From the NCBI RefSeq assembly GCF_014200175.1, contig NZ_JACHBD010000004.1, positions 372,001-436,000 of the forward strand: a DNA stretch of 64,000 nt. The letters run 5' to 3'. The stretch's first letter is position 1; the number at the start of each line of letters is the position of its first letter. The notes under the pieces were generated by a model that saw nothing but the letters and a program-made list of their open reading frames with translations, made no database searches and was not told the DNA's origin. Below, one piece after another: positions 52,044-61,307 of the stretch. This DNA comes from Rhizobium lentis (GTDB taxonomy: Bacteria > Pseudomonadota > Alphaproteobacteria > Rhizobiales > Rhizobiaceae). Both the position numbers and the translations under genes were made by a program.

Positions 52044-52402
52044 TCTTCCCCAGCCTTCGAGCACCTGTACCTCTCCTGTCGTCATTCGCAGCCTAGCTTG
52101 CGCAGGGTATAGCCGGATGACGAAATCACCTGCCCCCGTGAATCCCGGCCGTCCGCGCCCAGCCGACGCCGATTACGGTCTGAAGAACAATAGCTTCGCA
52201 GAGAATGTTGATAGCGACCCCAGCAGCTTAAGATCAATGCACAACGGGCGATCTTCTGGCAAGCGTCACAATCAGAAGTGTTGGGACAAGGTAAATGCTG
52301 ATCCTCGCCGGGAAAGATCGCAGTTCGCAAGGCATCATAGACCTATGCAATAAATATCGGTTATGTCGCCTGCACCGAAGCATTTGACCAACGAGGCACT
52401 TC
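52044..52402. other. Intergenic region before the MEKHLA gene
   Basis: This divergent gap of 359 bases should hold both promoters. A minus-strand open frame inside (52082-52330) has no recognisable features. No repeats or operator were seen. Confidence 0.35.
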
Positions 52403-52873
52403 GTGACTTCTATCTATGACAATCACGCCCTCGACCTGACGAGCGATCTCGATTTCTTCTCCCTCCTCACCTGCAGCTACATGCGCATCGTTGGCCGTCC
52501 TCTTGTCCAGGACGGACAAGGGCCGGGCTGGCTCTACAATTCTGCTCCTTTCGTGGTCCTCGCCCACAATACCGAACCCGACCCGCGCTTCATCTACGCG
52601 AATCGCACCGCGCAGACCTGTTTCGAATATAGCTGGGATGAATTCATCGCGCTGCCGTCGCGGCTTTCGGCCGAGCAGCCGGATCGGGCGGAACGCCAGC
52701 GGCTGCTCGATAGCGTGACCCGCGACGGTTTTGTCGAGAATGGCCGCGGCGTCAGGATCGCGAAATCGGGGCGCCGTTTCTGGATCGAGAAGGTGACTGT
52801 CTGGCAGCTTATCGACGAAAGCGGCAAACGTTTGGGCCAGGCTGCGATATTCCTTTCGTGGCGGGACGCGTAG
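52403..52873 (+). CDS. MEKHLA-domain (PAS-related) protein
   Basis: A 156-residue cytoplasmic protein of the MEKHLA family, a PAS-like sensor fold also found in plant HD-ZIP III proteins. Visible blocks: GPGWLYNSAPFVVLAHNTEPDPRFIYANRTAQTCFEYSWDEF, LPSRLSAE and IAKSGRRFWIEKVTVWQLIDE. The family is of unknown function in bacteria. It starts with GTG 52403 with CGAGG about 7 bases upstream. No output domain is present, so it would need a partner. It is convergent with the aromatic amino acid cluster. Confidence 0.82.
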   Translation: MTSIYDNHALDLTSDLDFFSLLTCSYMRIVGRPLVQDGQGPGWLYNSAPFVVLAHNTEPDPRFIYANRTAQTCFEYSWDEFIALPSRLSAEQPDRAERQRLLDSVTRDGFVENGRGVRIAKSGRRFWIEKVTVWQLIDESGKRLGQAAIFLSWRDA

Positions 52874-52928
52874 GCTAGCCGGCCAGCCGCCGGGCCTCAG
52901 CCTGATGCATTGTACCCGGGCGGTGACG

Positions 52929-53561
52929 TCACGGCTTTACGCGGTCGGGATGCGCCGCCTGGAAGGCCGGCAGTTCGGCACACCGGGCGGCGATCGCGAT
53001 GATGCGCTTGAGATGCGTGAGATCAACGCCCCAGCGGCGGGCATTGTAGACCTGTGGGATGAGGCAAAGGTCGGCCATCGTTGGCGCATCGCCGAAGCTG
53101 AAGGCTCCGCCGGTTTCGGCAATCATGGCTTCCAGTTTGCCAAGTCCGTCGGCGATGAAATGCTTCATCCATTCCTCGCGGGCATCCGCCTTCTCGGTCA
53201 GGGTCATGACATGCGACACGACGTGCATGTTGCAGATCGGATGGATGTCCATGGCGATTGCATAGGCAAGCGCGCGCACATGCTGGCGATCGGCGTTGTC
53301 CGAGGGCAGCAATCCGCATTCCGGCCGCAGCTCGGCCAGATATTCGATGATCGCCAGCGACTGCGTCAGGGGCCTTCCATCGATCACCAGGGTCGGCACG
53401 AGCCCTTGCGGGTTGAGTGCGAGATAATCCGGTTTCCTGTGCGCGCCCTCCAAGAGGTTGACCGGCACCGTCCTGTAGTCGATCCCAAGCAGGTTGAGGG
53501 CGATGCGGACGCGGTAGCTCGCCGACGATCGCCAGTAGTCGTAAAGAACGACCTCGCTCAT
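52929..53561 (-). CDS. maiA: Maleylacetoacetate isomerase (zeta-class GST)
   Basis: A 210-residue glutathione-dependent isomerase converting maleylacetoacetate to fumarylacetoacetate. The zeta signature is YDYWRSSASYRVRIALNLLG (SSxSxRVRIAL; residues 7-26). The C-terminal half has GAFSFGDAPTMADLCLIPQVYNARRWG. Its start overlaps the fahA stop by 4 bases (ATGA). It is the last gene of the hmgA-fahA-maiA unit in the homogentisate pathway. Confidence 0.93.
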   Translation of the reverse strand: MSEVVLYDYWRSSASYRVRIALNLLGIDYRTVPVNLLEGAHRKPDYLALNPQGLVPTLVIDGRPLTQSLAIIEYLAELRPECGLLPSDNADRQHVRALAYAIAMDIHPICNMHVVSHVMTLTEKADAREEWMKHFIADGLGKLEAMIAETGGAFSFGDAPTMADLCLIPQVYNARRWGVDLTHLKRIIAIAARCAELPAFQAAHPDRVKP

Positions 53562-54583
53562 TGCGGTCCCGCTCCTCCATAGCGTTCGACGGTCTGCTCG
53601 ATCGCCCCGAAGATCGAATGGCCGGCACGGTCCTTCATCTCGATGCGGACCTGGTCGCCGAACTGCATGAAGGGGGTCTTCGGCGAGCCGCTTTCGATCG
53701 TCTCGATCATCCGGATTTCGGCGATGCAGGAATAGCCGTCGCCGCCGTCTTCGACCGGCCTGCCCGGGCCGCCGTCCCGCTTATTGGAAACCGTACCCGA
53801 ACCGATGATCGTTCCGGCGCTGAGATGACGGGTCTTGGCGGCATGGGCGATCAGCTGGCCGAAATCGAAGGTCATATCGATGCCGGCATTGGCCTTGCCG
53901 AAAGGCTTGCCGTTCAGGCTGACGAGCAGCGGCAGATGCAGCTTGCCGCCATCCCACGCCTCCCCCAGCTCGTCCGGCGTCACCGCCACCGGCGAAAATG
54001 CCGAGGCCGGCTTGGACTGGAAGAAACCGAACCCCTTGGCCAGCTCTTCGGGGATCAGGCCGCGCAGCGACACGTCGTTGACGAGCATCACCAGGCAGAT
54101 GGCGTCGCGGGCGGTCTCAGGGCTTGCCCCCATGGCGACATCGCCGGTGATGACAGCGACCTCGCCCTCCATATCGATGCCATGAGCCTCGTCGGCCGCG
54201 ACGATCTGATCGCGAGGCGCGAGGAAGACATCCGAGCCCCCCTGATACATCAGCGGATCGGTCCAGAAGCTTGCCGGCATTTCGGCGCCGCGCGCCTTGC
54301 GCACCAGTTCGACGTGGTTGACGTAAGCGGAACCATCGGCCCATTGATAGGCCCGCGGTAGGGGTGACGCGGCGTCATGTTCGTGAAAACGGCGCGTCGG
54401 CTGGGCGCCGGTCTCGATGCCTTCGGCAATCAGCCGGAGTCTCGGCGCCACATGGTCCCAGTCGTCGAGGGCTGCCTGCAGCGTGCGGGCGATGTGGCCG
54501 ACTTCGGAGCAGCGGGTCAGGTCGCGGGACACGACGACGAGGCGGCCGTCCCTGGTGGAGTCCTTCAAGGTCGCAAGTTTCAT
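53558..54583 (-). CDS. fahA: Fumarylacetoacetase (fumarylacetoacetate hydrolase)
   Basis: A 341-residue enzyme cleaving fumarylacetoacetate to fumarate and acetoacetate, the last step of tyrosine breakdown. Recognisable features are MKLATLKDSTRDGRLVVVSR, DPLMYQGGSDVFLAPRD, DEAHGIDMEGEVAVITGDV (metal ligands Asp/Glu), VNDVSLRGLIPEELAKGFGF, and GSGTVSNKRDGGPG. This is the bacterial FAH type of about 340 residues, shorter than animal enzymes. It starts 18 bases after hmgA and overlaps maiA. Confidence 0.9.
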   Translation of the reverse strand: MKLATLKDSTRDGRLVVVSRDLTRCSEVGHIARTLQAALDDWDHVAPRLRLIAEGIETGAQPTRRFHEHDAASPLPRAYQWADGSAYVNHVELVRKARGAEMPASFWTDPLMYQGGSDVFLAPRDQIVAADEAHGIDMEGEVAVITGDVAMGASPETARDAICLVMLVNDVSLRGLIPEELAKGFGFFQSKPASAFSPVAVTPDELGEAWDGGKLHLPLLVSLNGKPFGKANAGIDMTFDFGQLIAHAAKTRHLSAGTIIGSGTVSNKRDGGPGRPVEDGGDGYSCIAEIRMIETIESGSPKTPFMQFGDQVRIEMKDRAGHSIFGAIEQTVERYGGAGPQ

Positions 54584-54601
54584 GTGCCAATTCCGATGCT
54601 A

Positions 54602-55963
54602 TCACTTGATACCGGGGGTTCCGTCGAACTTGCGTTCCAACCCGTCCCAGCACTCGAGGTAATCCTCCTGCAGCGTTTCCAGCTCGGCGGCGTATTTCGT
54701 CAGTTGCTGCGGGTACCGGGTCTCGAACATGAAGGCCATGGTGTGATCGAGCTTCACCGGTTTGAGCTCGACATTGGCCGCCTTTTCGAAGGCGAGCGCA
54801 TCCGGCCCATGCGGCAGCATCATGTTGTGCAGGCTCATGCCGCCCGGCACGAAACCCTCTTCCTTGGCGTCATACTGTCCATGGATCAGACCCATGAATT
54901 CGCTCATGATGTTGCGGTGATACCAGGGCGGGCGGAATGTATGCTCGGCCACCAGCCAGCGCGGTGGAAAGATCACGAAATCGACATTGGCGGTGCCGGC
55001 ATCCTCGGTCGGAGCGGTCAGCACCGAAAAGATCGACGGATCGGGATGATCGAAGAGGATGGCGCCGACCGGAGAAAATGTCGTGAGATCGTATTTGAAC
55101 GGGGCATAATTGCCGTGCCAGGCCACCACATCGAGCGGCGAATGGCCGATCTCGGTGACATAGAATTTGCCGCACCACTTCACATGAACGCGGCAAGGCG
55201 TTTCCTTGTCCTCATAGGCGGCGACAGGAGTCTTGAAATCGCGCGGGTTTGCCAGGCAGTTGGCACCGATCGGGCCACGCTCCGGCAGCGTGAATTTGGC
55301 GCCGTAGTTCTCGCATATATAACCACGCCAGGTGGTCTGCTCGCCTGATGTGAGGATCTTGAACATCATGCCGCGGGGGATGAGGCATATTTCGGCGGGC
55401 TCGACATCCATGATGCCCATTTCGGTGAACACCCGGATGGCGCCGAGCTGCGGCACGATCAGCAATTCGCCATCGGCGTTGAAGAAATAGTCATCGACCA
55501 TGTCCTCGTTGAAGACATAGGCGTGGGCCGACATGCCCACCTGGGTCGTGGCGTCGCCGGCCGTCGTGATTGTCCGCACGCCTTCCAGAAAATTCAGCTT
55601 TTCGGTGGGCGCAGGGATAGGGTCCCAGCGAAGCTGTCCGAGAGGCAGCGAATGCTCGTCGAGGCAGGGCGCGGTCTTCCAGAGCGGATAGGACGCGTTC
55701 GAGAAGCGCCGCGTGTGGCGCACGCTCGGGCGAATGCGGTAAAGCCAGGACCTCTCGTTCGTCCCGCGCGGGGCGGTGAACGGCGAGCCGGAAAGCTGCT
55801 CGGCATAGAGGCCGTAATTGCATTTCTGCGGGCTGTTCTGGCCCTGCGGCAAAGCACCGGGAAGCGACTCGGTTTCGAAGTCGTTCCCGAAACCCGGCAT
55901 ATACTTCACTTTGTCTGCCGCCGCCGCTTCACCGCCGGAAGCCTGGATCGATGTCTGGTCCAT
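54602..55963 (-). CDS. hmgA: Homogentisate 1,2-dioxygenase
   Basis: A 453-residue non-haem iron dioxygenase opening the homogentisate ring to maleylacetoacetate. Characteristic segments: [20 protein letters not shown] at the N-terminus, [27 protein letters not shown], then the iron-ligand region [26 protein letters not shown] (about 320-345) with His and Glu, and HGPDA. It leads the hmgA-fahA-maiA unit. The ribosome site GGGGAGGAG precedes ATG 55963. It is separated by 79 bases from hppD. Confidence 0.95.
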   Translation of the reverse strand: MDQTSIQASGGEAAAADKVKYMPGFGNDFETESLPGALPQGQNSPQKCNYGLYAEQLSGSPFTAPRGTNERSWLYRIRPSVRHTRRFSNASYPLWKTAPCLDEHSLPLGQLRWDPIPAPTEKLNFLEGVRTITTAGDATTQVGMSAHAYVFNEDMVDDYFFNADGELLIVPQLGAIRVFTEMGIMDVEPAEICLIPRGMMFKILTSGEQTTWRGYICENYGAKFTLPERGPIGANCLANPRDFKTPVAAYEDKETPCRVHVKWCGKFYVTEIGHSPLDVVAWHGNYAPFKYDLTTFSPVGAILFDHPDPSIFSVLTAPTEDAGTANVDFVIFPPRWLVAEHTFRPPWYHRNIMSEFMGLIHGQYDAKEEGFVPGGMSLHNMMLPHGPDALAFEKAANVELKPVKLDHTMAFMFETRYPQQLTKYAAELETLQEDYLECWDGLERKFDGTPGIK

Positions 55964-56042
55964 TGCTCAACTCCTCCCCAAAAACTCAAGGCCGAAAACT
56001 CCGGCGCCGCGCGCCCTTCAGACGCACGGGCGCCCTTAGAGT

Positions 56043-57152
56043 TTACTCCGCTGCGGTGCCGATGACACCACGCTTGATCTGATCGGCCTCGATCGACTCG
56101 AAAAGAGCGCGGAAGTTGCCTTCGCCAAAACCCTCGTCACCCTTGCGCTGGATGAATTCGAAGAAGATCGGGCCGATGACGGTTTTCGAGAAGATCTGCA
56201 GCAGGATTTTCGTCATGCCGCCATTCACCACACCTTCGCCGTCGATGAGGATGCCGTGCTTCTTCATGCGCTCGATGGGTTCACTGTGGCCGTTCACACG
56301 TTCATAAGACATGTCGTAATAGGTCTCCGGCGGACCCGGCATGAAGCGCAACCCGTTGTCGGCAAGCCGGTCGGTGGCCCCATAAATATCCTCGGTGCCG
56401 ACGGCGATGTGCTGGATGCCCTCGCCCCGGTACTTCTTCAGATATTCCTCGATCTGGCTGGTGTCGTCCTTCGATTCATTCAGCGGAATGCGGATCTTGC
56501 CGCAGGGCGAGGTGATGGCACGGCTGACCAGACCGGTGATGCGGCCGTCAATATCGAAGAAGTGGATCTGCTTGAAATTGAACAGCTCGCGGTAGAAATC
56601 CCACCATTTGTCCATATTGCCGCGGAAGACGTTGTGCGTGAGATGATCGAGGTAGTAGAAGCCGATCCCCTCAGGGCGCGGGTTACGCTCACCCAACCAA
56701 TCGAATTCGGCATCGTAGGCCGATCCCTTGGCGCCATAGGTCTCGACGAAATAAAGCAGCGAGCCGCCGATACCTTCAATCGCCGGGACGTCCAGCATCT
56801 TGTCGTCGCCTTCATAGGGAACGGCGCCCTTCGACACCGCATGGTCGAAGGCGTGTTTGGCGTCGACGACACGCCAGGCCATCGATGCCGCGCAGGGACC
56901 GTGCTTTTCGACGAAGCGGGCGGCATGACTGCCGGGTTCGGCATTGACGACATAGTTGATATCGCCCTGGCGCCAGACGGTGATGTCTTTCGTCTTGTGC
57001 CGGGCGACGGCGGCGTAGCCCATGCGTGTGAAGAGCTCGCTGAGCTTCTCCGGCTCGGGATGCGCGAACTCGACGAATTCGAAACCGTCGGTGCCGGCCG
57101 GGTTGTCGGCGGTGATTTCCGACGGCGGTGCATCATGCGGGAAAGGACCCAT
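56043..57152 (-). CDS. hppD: 4-Hydroxyphenylpyruvate dioxygenase
   Basis: A 369-residue Fe(II) enzyme turning 4-hydroxyphenylpyruvate into homogentisate. Two vicinal-oxygen-chelate halves are visible; the catalytic iron ligands are in the C-terminal half: YLDHLTHNVFRG (His), GIQHIAVGTEDIY (His) and GPIFFEFIQRKGDEGFGEGN (Glu). ATG 57152 has AGGAGGAG upstream, and the frame is open 23 codons further without support. It is divergent from an Lrp/AsnC regulator at 57281, and precedes hmgA in the same direction. Confidence 0.95.
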   Translation of the reverse strand: MGPFPHDAPPSEITADNPAGTDGFEFVEFAHPEPEKLSELFTRMGYAAVARHKTKDITVWRQGDINYVVNAEPGSHAARFVEKHGPCAASMAWRVVDAKHAFDHAVSKGAVPYEGDDKMLDVPAIEGIGGSLLYFVETYGAKGSAYDAEFDWLGERNPRPEGIGFYYLDHLTHNVFRGNMDKWWDFYRELFNFKQIHFFDIDGRITGLVSRAITSPCGKIRIPLNESKDDTSQIEEYLKKYRGEGIQHIAVGTEDIYGATDRLADNGLRFMPGPPETYYDMSYERVNGHSEPIERMKKHGILIDGEGVVNGGMTKILLQIFSKTVIGPIFFEFIQRKGDEGFGEGNFRALFESIEADQIKRGVIGTAAE

Positions 57153-57280
57153 TTTCTCCTCCTGACGATTGGAGTTTGACTGTGCAAAGTGTGACCCAAA
57201 ACGCGCGCAAAGTTCTTGCATTCTTTATGCGTACAGAAGATATTATGCACAGTTCGTGAGTATTTTGGAGATTTTGCGCA

Positions 57281-57781
57281 ATGGATGAACGGCTGGACAA
57301 ATTGGATCTGCGCCTGCTCCAGGAACTGCAAAAGGATGGCAGGCTGACGAACAACGAACTTGGCGATCGCATCGCCCTTTCACCCTCGCAATGCTCGCGC
57401 CGGCGCACGCGACTGGAGTCCGAGGGCTATATCCGCAGCTACCGTGCCTATCTCGATCGGGAGAAGCTGGGGCTGGACATGCTGGTGGTCATTTCGGTGA
57501 CGCTTGCCACCCACAACAGGGATAATGCCCGGCGGTTTTCCCAGCTGATCAACGGGCTGCCGGAAGTTCTAGAAGCCTATGCGCTGACCGGCGAAATGGA
57601 CTACCACCTGAAGGTCGCGACCCGCGGGCTCGCCGACCTCTCCAAATTCGTCAACGACGTTCTGTTGCCGCACGAGTCGGTGCAGCACGTGAAAACCTCG
57701 ATCGTGCTCGACACGCTGAAGACCTTCGAGGGCTTTCCGGTACGCATACCCGGTAGCTGGCACGGCGACAGCGCGCGTTGA
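57281..57781 (+). CDS. Lrp/AsnC-family regulator divergent from hppD
   Basis: A 166-residue regulator: HTH (LDKLDLRLLQELQKDGRLTN, ELGDRIALSPSQCSRRRTRL) and RAM domain (VISVTLATHNRDNARRFS, LPEVLEAYALTGEMDYHLKV, TSIVLDTLK). It faces away from hppD across 128 AT-rich bases, so it probably senses tyrosine, phenylalanine or a pathway intermediate and regulates hppD and its own gene. This role is inference. A second Lrp gene lies just downstream on the other strand. Confidence 0.87.
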   Translation: MDERLDKLDLRLLQELQKDGRLTNNELGDRIALSPSQCSRRRTRLESEGYIRSYRAYLDREKLGLDMLVVISVTLATHNRDNARRFSQLINGLPEVLEAYALTGEMDYHLKVATRGLADLSKFVNDVLLPHESVQHVKTSIVLDTLKTFEGFPVRIPGSWHGDSAR

Positions 57782-57823
57782 TCTCCCCTTGTCACCGATC
57801 GGCGACCCACTTAGCAATAAGCG

Positions 57824-58285
57824 TCAAAGCGGCAGTTCGGTCGAGAATTTCAGCTCGCGCAGGACGAAGCTCGAGACCACCGTGCGCACATGCGGGTTGC
57901 GCATGAGGTACCGCGTCATGAAGGCTTCGTAGCTTTCGACGTCGCTGGCCCGGATCTTCAGCATATAGTCGAAGGCGCCCGACAAGGCGTAGCATTCCAT
58001 GATCTCCGGGCGTTCCAGCACCACCGAAGCGAAGGACGCGACCGCCTCTTCGTGGTGATCCTCCAGCGTGACATGGGCGATCACGCAGAGTTTGAGATCG
58101 AGTTTGCCGGGATCGAGCAGCGTCACGCGCTTGCGGATAACGCCGTCGGCTTCCAGTTCCTGGATCTTCCGCCAGGCGGAGCTCTGCGACATGCCGGCCT
58201 TCTCCGCCAGGTCCGCCAGCGACAGGCTGCCATCGGCCTGGATGAGTTTCAGAAGCTTGCGGCGAAAGCTCCCGGTTTCTTTCAT
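57824..58285 (-). CDS. Lrp/AsnC-family regulator divergent from phhA
   Basis: A 153-residue Lrp-type protein: HTH (FRRKLLKLIQADGSLSLADL, AEKAGMSQSSAWRKIQELEA) and RAM domain (LCVIAHVTLEDHHEEA, PEIMECYALSGAFDYMLKI, VVSSFVLRELK). ATG 58285 is used; an in-frame GTG lies two codons earlier. It faces away from phhA over 123 bases and is the likely phhA regulator, sensing phenylalanine. The two Lrp genes of this cluster are convergent with each other (57781 and 57824) and clearly distinct in sequence. Confidence 0.87.
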   Translation of the reverse strand: MKETGSFRRKLLKLIQADGSLSLADLAEKAGMSQSSAWRKIQELEADGVIRKRVTLLDPGKLDLKLCVIAHVTLEDHHEEAVASFASVVLERPEIMECYALSGAFDYMLKIRASDVESYEAFMTRYLMRNPHVRTVVSSFVLRELKFSTELPL

Positions 58286-58408
58286 TTTCACTTTCTTGAT
58301 CGAGAATATTTTTCATCACTATGGCGATACGCGGCACAAAAGAAAAGAAAATCCGCCCGGCACGGAGCATAATCGCAGAAATAGCGACATTCTCGGGAGG
58401 ATCGACCG

Positions 58409-59200
58409 ATGACCAAAGAAAGCAGCTACACCGCCAAACTGCCCGGCCCGGACGGCCTCTACGACTACAGCCCCGAGGAAGATGCGATCTGGGGCGAACT
58501 CTACCGGCGTCAGATGAAGATACTGGCCGACACGGCCTGCCAGGAATATCTGGATGGCGTCAAACTGCTGGGCTTGAAGCCGGAGAAAGTGCCTCAGCTT
58601 CTCGATGTGAACAGACGCCTTAACGAGACCACCGGCTTCGGCGTCGAAGGCGTGCCGGCGCTCATTCCGCCCTCGCGCTTTTACGAACTTCTGTCGCAAG
58701 GCAAATTCCCGCTGGCAACCTTCCTGCGCCGTCGCGAACATATCGACTATATCGAGGAACCGGACCTGTTTCACGAGGTCTTCGGCCACTGCCCGCTACT
58801 GACGAACCAGAGTTACGCCAATTTCGTCCGGCATTTCGGCGAAACGGCCATGCGCCTCGGCAAGGGCTATTCATGGCATCTGTTCCGGATTTTCTGGTTC
58901 ACGGTCGAATTCGGCCTGATCAATACGCCGCAAGGCCGCCGCTGCTTCGGCGCCGGCATCGTCTCATCGCCCAGTGAAGCAAAGGCAGCAACGGAAGGCA
59001 CGGCCTGCGAATTCCGGCCGTTCGATCTGCTGAGCGCTCTCAGGACCCCCTATCGAATCGATATCCTCCAGCCGATCTACTATGTCATCGACAGCTTTGC
59101 CGATCTTGAAGCGATCGTGGACCAAGATATCGGCGGCATGATCCTCAAGGCGAAAACGCTGGGTGACTTCGCTCCGGCCTTCGAAGCCAAGGCCTCGTAA
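58409..59200 (+). CDS. phhA: Phenylalanine 4-monooxygenase
   Basis: A 263-residue pterin-dependent iron enzyme hydroxylating phenylalanine to tyrosine. It has the catalytic domain only, as usual for bacteria. The iron ligands are in DLFHEVFGHCPLL (two His, about residues 120-132) and a Glu in FWFTVEFGLI (about 165-175). The N-terminus DGLYDYSPEEDAIWGELYRRQ is also typical. ATG 58409 has GGGAGG about 8 bases upstream. It is separate from hppD/hmgA but in the same cluster, so Phe is fed through Tyr into the homogentisate route. No phhB (pterin dehydratase) gene is seen. Confidence 0.95.
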   Translation: MTKESSYTAKLPGPDGLYDYSPEEDAIWGELYRRQMKILADTACQEYLDGVKLLGLKPEKVPQLLDVNRRLNETTGFGVEGVPALIPPSRFYELLSQGKFPLATFLRRREHIDYIEEPDLFHEVFGHCPLLTNQSYANFVRHFGETAMRLGKGYSWHLFRIFWFTVEFGLINTPQGRRCFGAGIVSSPSEAKAATEGTACEFRPFDLLSALRTPYRIDILQPIYYVIDSFADLEAIVDQDIGGMILKAKTLGDFAPAFEAKAS

Positions 59201-59245
59201 TAGGTCCTCAGCGGGGGAAACAGTCGGTCTGCAAAATGCCGCGTC

Positions 59246-60238
59246 TCACTTCGGAGCGGCCGGGCTGCGATTGACAAAATCGACAAGGACGCCCGGCTTG
59301 ACCATGCCGGCCAACTCTTCGGCGTCCCAGTTCGTCAGCCGCACGCAACCATGCGAGCCGACCTTGTCGATGAGCTTCGGCTCCGGCGTCCCATGGATTC
59401 CATAGGTCGGCTCGGTCAGGTCGATCCAGACGCTGCCAACCGGCCCGTTCGGCCCCTTCGGGATCGTCAGGACCTTGTCGTTCTTTCCCTGCTTGAAGTT
59501 GCGCTTCGGGTCGTATCGGTAGACCGGCATCCTCGCGACGCCCTTGACCTTGTGCTTTCCCGAGGGCGACGGATTGTCTTTGCTGCCGATCGTCGCGGGA
59601 TAGACGGCCAGCAAAGATCCGTCCTCGGCATAGGCCAGCACCTGCCCTAGCTTCTTGTCGGCCTCGATTCTCTTGACCTTGCCTTCCCTTGCGGGACCGG
59701 GGTCGACGACCCACACCGTGTCTCCAGGTGCAAACTGCGAAGCCGGGTTGAGCGCGTTCAACAGATCGAGACCCATATGGAAGCGTTCGGACAATTTCTC
59801 TGCGACGCTGGTATAGCCGAGGCTCTGCATCTTGGCCTTGTCGCCGTAATCCTCGGGGATCGTCTCGACGAGACCCGTGGCATCCTCGGGCGAGACGACA
59901 TAGCTCCTGATAATGGCGGCATTGTCTTCCAGGCGGGAAACGACCTCGGGATCCGGCCTACCGTCGACAGGAAGTTTGTTCATGGCCTCGAAACCGGCCA
60001 CGGCCTTATTGACGTTCTCCCCGGATAGGCCGTCGATCACGCCGGGAGACGAGCCCGCCCGGTCGAGCAGGACCTGAAGACGGACGATCGCCGGGTCCGG
60101 ATCTGCGGGCGACGGCTTTGCCGTCTCGATGTCGGCAATCGAGGCGGCGTTGATCGCTTCGGGTCGGAGATCCCGCGCGGCGGCGCCGCCAACGGAGATG
60201 GCCAGCGCGAGCAGCGACATCGGCAGGGATGTTTTCAT
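59246..60238 (-). CDS. L,D-transpeptidase (YkuD) with N-terminal peptidoglycan-binding-like domain
   Basis: A 330-residue exported cell-wall enzyme. A signal peptide is visible (KTSLPMSLLALAISVGGAAA). Residues about 45-110 resemble a peptidoglycan-binding type 1 domain (VRLQVLLDRAGSSPGVIDGL). The YkuD domain, from about 195 on, ends with the active-site block GSHGCVRLTNWDAEEL (catalytic Cys about 300) after YGIHGTPEP. Such enzymes make 3-3 crosslinks or attach lipoprotein. ATG 60238 begins the signal peptide; the frame is open 12 more codons. It ends near phhA, with which it is convergent. A hairpin lies just upstream. Confidence 0.9.
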   Translation of the reverse strand: MKTSLPMSLLALAISVGGAAARDLRPEAINAASIADIETAKPSPADPDPAIVRLQVLLDRAGSSPGVIDGLSGENVNKAVAGFEAMNKLPVDGRPDPEVVSRLEDNAAIIRSYVVSPEDATGLVETIPEDYGDKAKMQSLGYTSVAEKLSERFHMGLDLLNALNPASQFAPGDTVWVVDPGPAREGKVKRIEADKKLGQVLAYAEDGSLLAVYPATIGSKDNPSPSGKHKVKGVARMPVYRYDPKRNFKQGKNDKVLTIPKGPNGPVGSVWIDLTEPTYGIHGTPEPKLIDKVGSHGCVRLTNWDAEELAGMVKPGVLVDFVNRSPAAPK

Positions 60239-60255
60239 GGACGACAAATGGCCGA

Positions 60256-60275
60256 CGTGGGAATTTGTTCCCACG
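60256..60275. promoter_or_regulatory. Inverted repeat upstream of the L,D-transpeptidase gene
   Basis: CGTGGGAA-TTTG-TTCCCACG is a perfect 8-bp inverted repeat with a 4-base loop, 18 bases before the start codon at 60238. It could be an operator or an mRNA hairpin near the ribosome site. Confidence 0.5.
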
Positions 60276-60335
60276 CGGGCTGCGCAGGCCCGGGACTGCC
60301 TCTGCGACAGGTCCAGCCCCTTGCGACAGCTGCGG

Positions 60336-61238
60336 TCACGGCGCCCTGGCGCGCTTCCTGGCGTCGCGTGATCTTGCCGCGCGGCGGGCCGGCCTCAGCT
60401 CTTCGATCATCGGCAGCCACCATCTGGCACCTTGAAGGGGCGGTGTTTTTGCCGGCCACGTACGGACAAGCTCTTCGAATGTCGGCAGCCGCCAATATCC
60501 CCAGAGATCATCCTCGTTGACGCCGGGATAGAAGTCCGAAACAGACTGGGGATCGACCAATTCGCCGGTGACATCAGTAAACACGACGATCCCATAGGAG
60601 GTGGCCACCGGGCGTCCTATCGGCGGCAAGTCGCCGGCGGGAAGTGGGTAACGATGGCGCTTTCGTTCGGCCGAGCGAAGCCTGCTGCGCAGATCCTGTT
60701 CGGTCCCCTTACGCTCCTCGGCGCGCCGTCGTCTCTCCTCCGGCTCGTTTCTGCGAGCCGCCGCTTCAATGTCGGGCCATCGACGTCTCAAATCCTCATA
60801 GGATCGAAAGGGGACGTGCCATAAGCGAAGGTCGCCGTCCCACCGCGAGAACGGCACTTCGCGCAATTCGTCGACGACTGTCTTCGAATAGGGTGTGCGG
60901 ATTCGAAAGCCTGCCTTGCCGACTTCAAGATATGGACTGTCGATCGGATCGAAGGCGAAGGCATCGCGCCCCTTCGCATCCGCATGCGCGTCGGCCTCGG
61001 CCTCCCGCTCGGCAAACCATCGTCCGATGCGGCGGGATGCCGTGCTGCCGGGAACGAACCAGGCCTTGCGATCATCGCTCCATCGGGCGCGTGGGAAGCG
61101 TCGTCGGAATTGCTCGACAGTCACCCTGTCGTAGGGAAAGGAGACATCCGCACCGGGATTTCGATCGTCTTCGCCTGAGGGCGCCGCGTCGGGAGATTTT
61201 GATTCGGTCATGCGGGAAGAACGCTTGCGTACCGGCAT
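60336..61238 (-). CDS. Hypothetical protein with two HARP-like repeats
   Basis: A 300-residue basic soluble protein. Two similar segments, FPYDRVTVEQFRRRFPRARW (then DDRKAWFVPG) near residues 34-64 and IRTPYSKTVVDELREVPFSRW (then LRLWHVPF) near 115-150, resemble the HARP motif (D/K-x-W, hydrophobic) of SMARCAL1-like proteins. Here there is no helicase domain. The C-terminal 100 residues contain DVTGELVDPQSVSDFYPGV and WGYWRLPTFEELVRTWP, unrecognised. An internal Arg/Glu-rich stretch (residues 160-190) may be a helix. Function unknown; nucleic-acid binding is possible. Start uncertain: an ATG at 61211 is an alternative. Confidence 0.6.
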   Translation of the reverse strand: MPVRKRSSRMTESKSPDAAPSGEDDRNPGADVSFPYDRVTVEQFRRRFPRARWSDDRKAWFVPGSTASRRIGRWFAEREAEADAHADAKGRDAFAFDPIDSPYLEVGKAGFRIRTPYSKTVVDELREVPFSRWDGDLRLWHVPFRSYEDLRRRWPDIEAAARRNEPEERRRRAEERKGTEQDLRSRLRSAERKRHRYPLPAGDLPPIGRPVATSYGIVVFTDVTGELVDPQSVSDFYPGVNEDDLWGYWRLPTFEELVRTWPAKTPPLQGARWWLPMIEELRPARRAARSRDARKRARAP

Positions 61239-61307
61239 CGGTTTCCAGCGCAGTGGCCCGCCGGGTCATATTGAAAGGCCCCGGTCCCGTCATTGCCAGG
61301 ATCGAAG

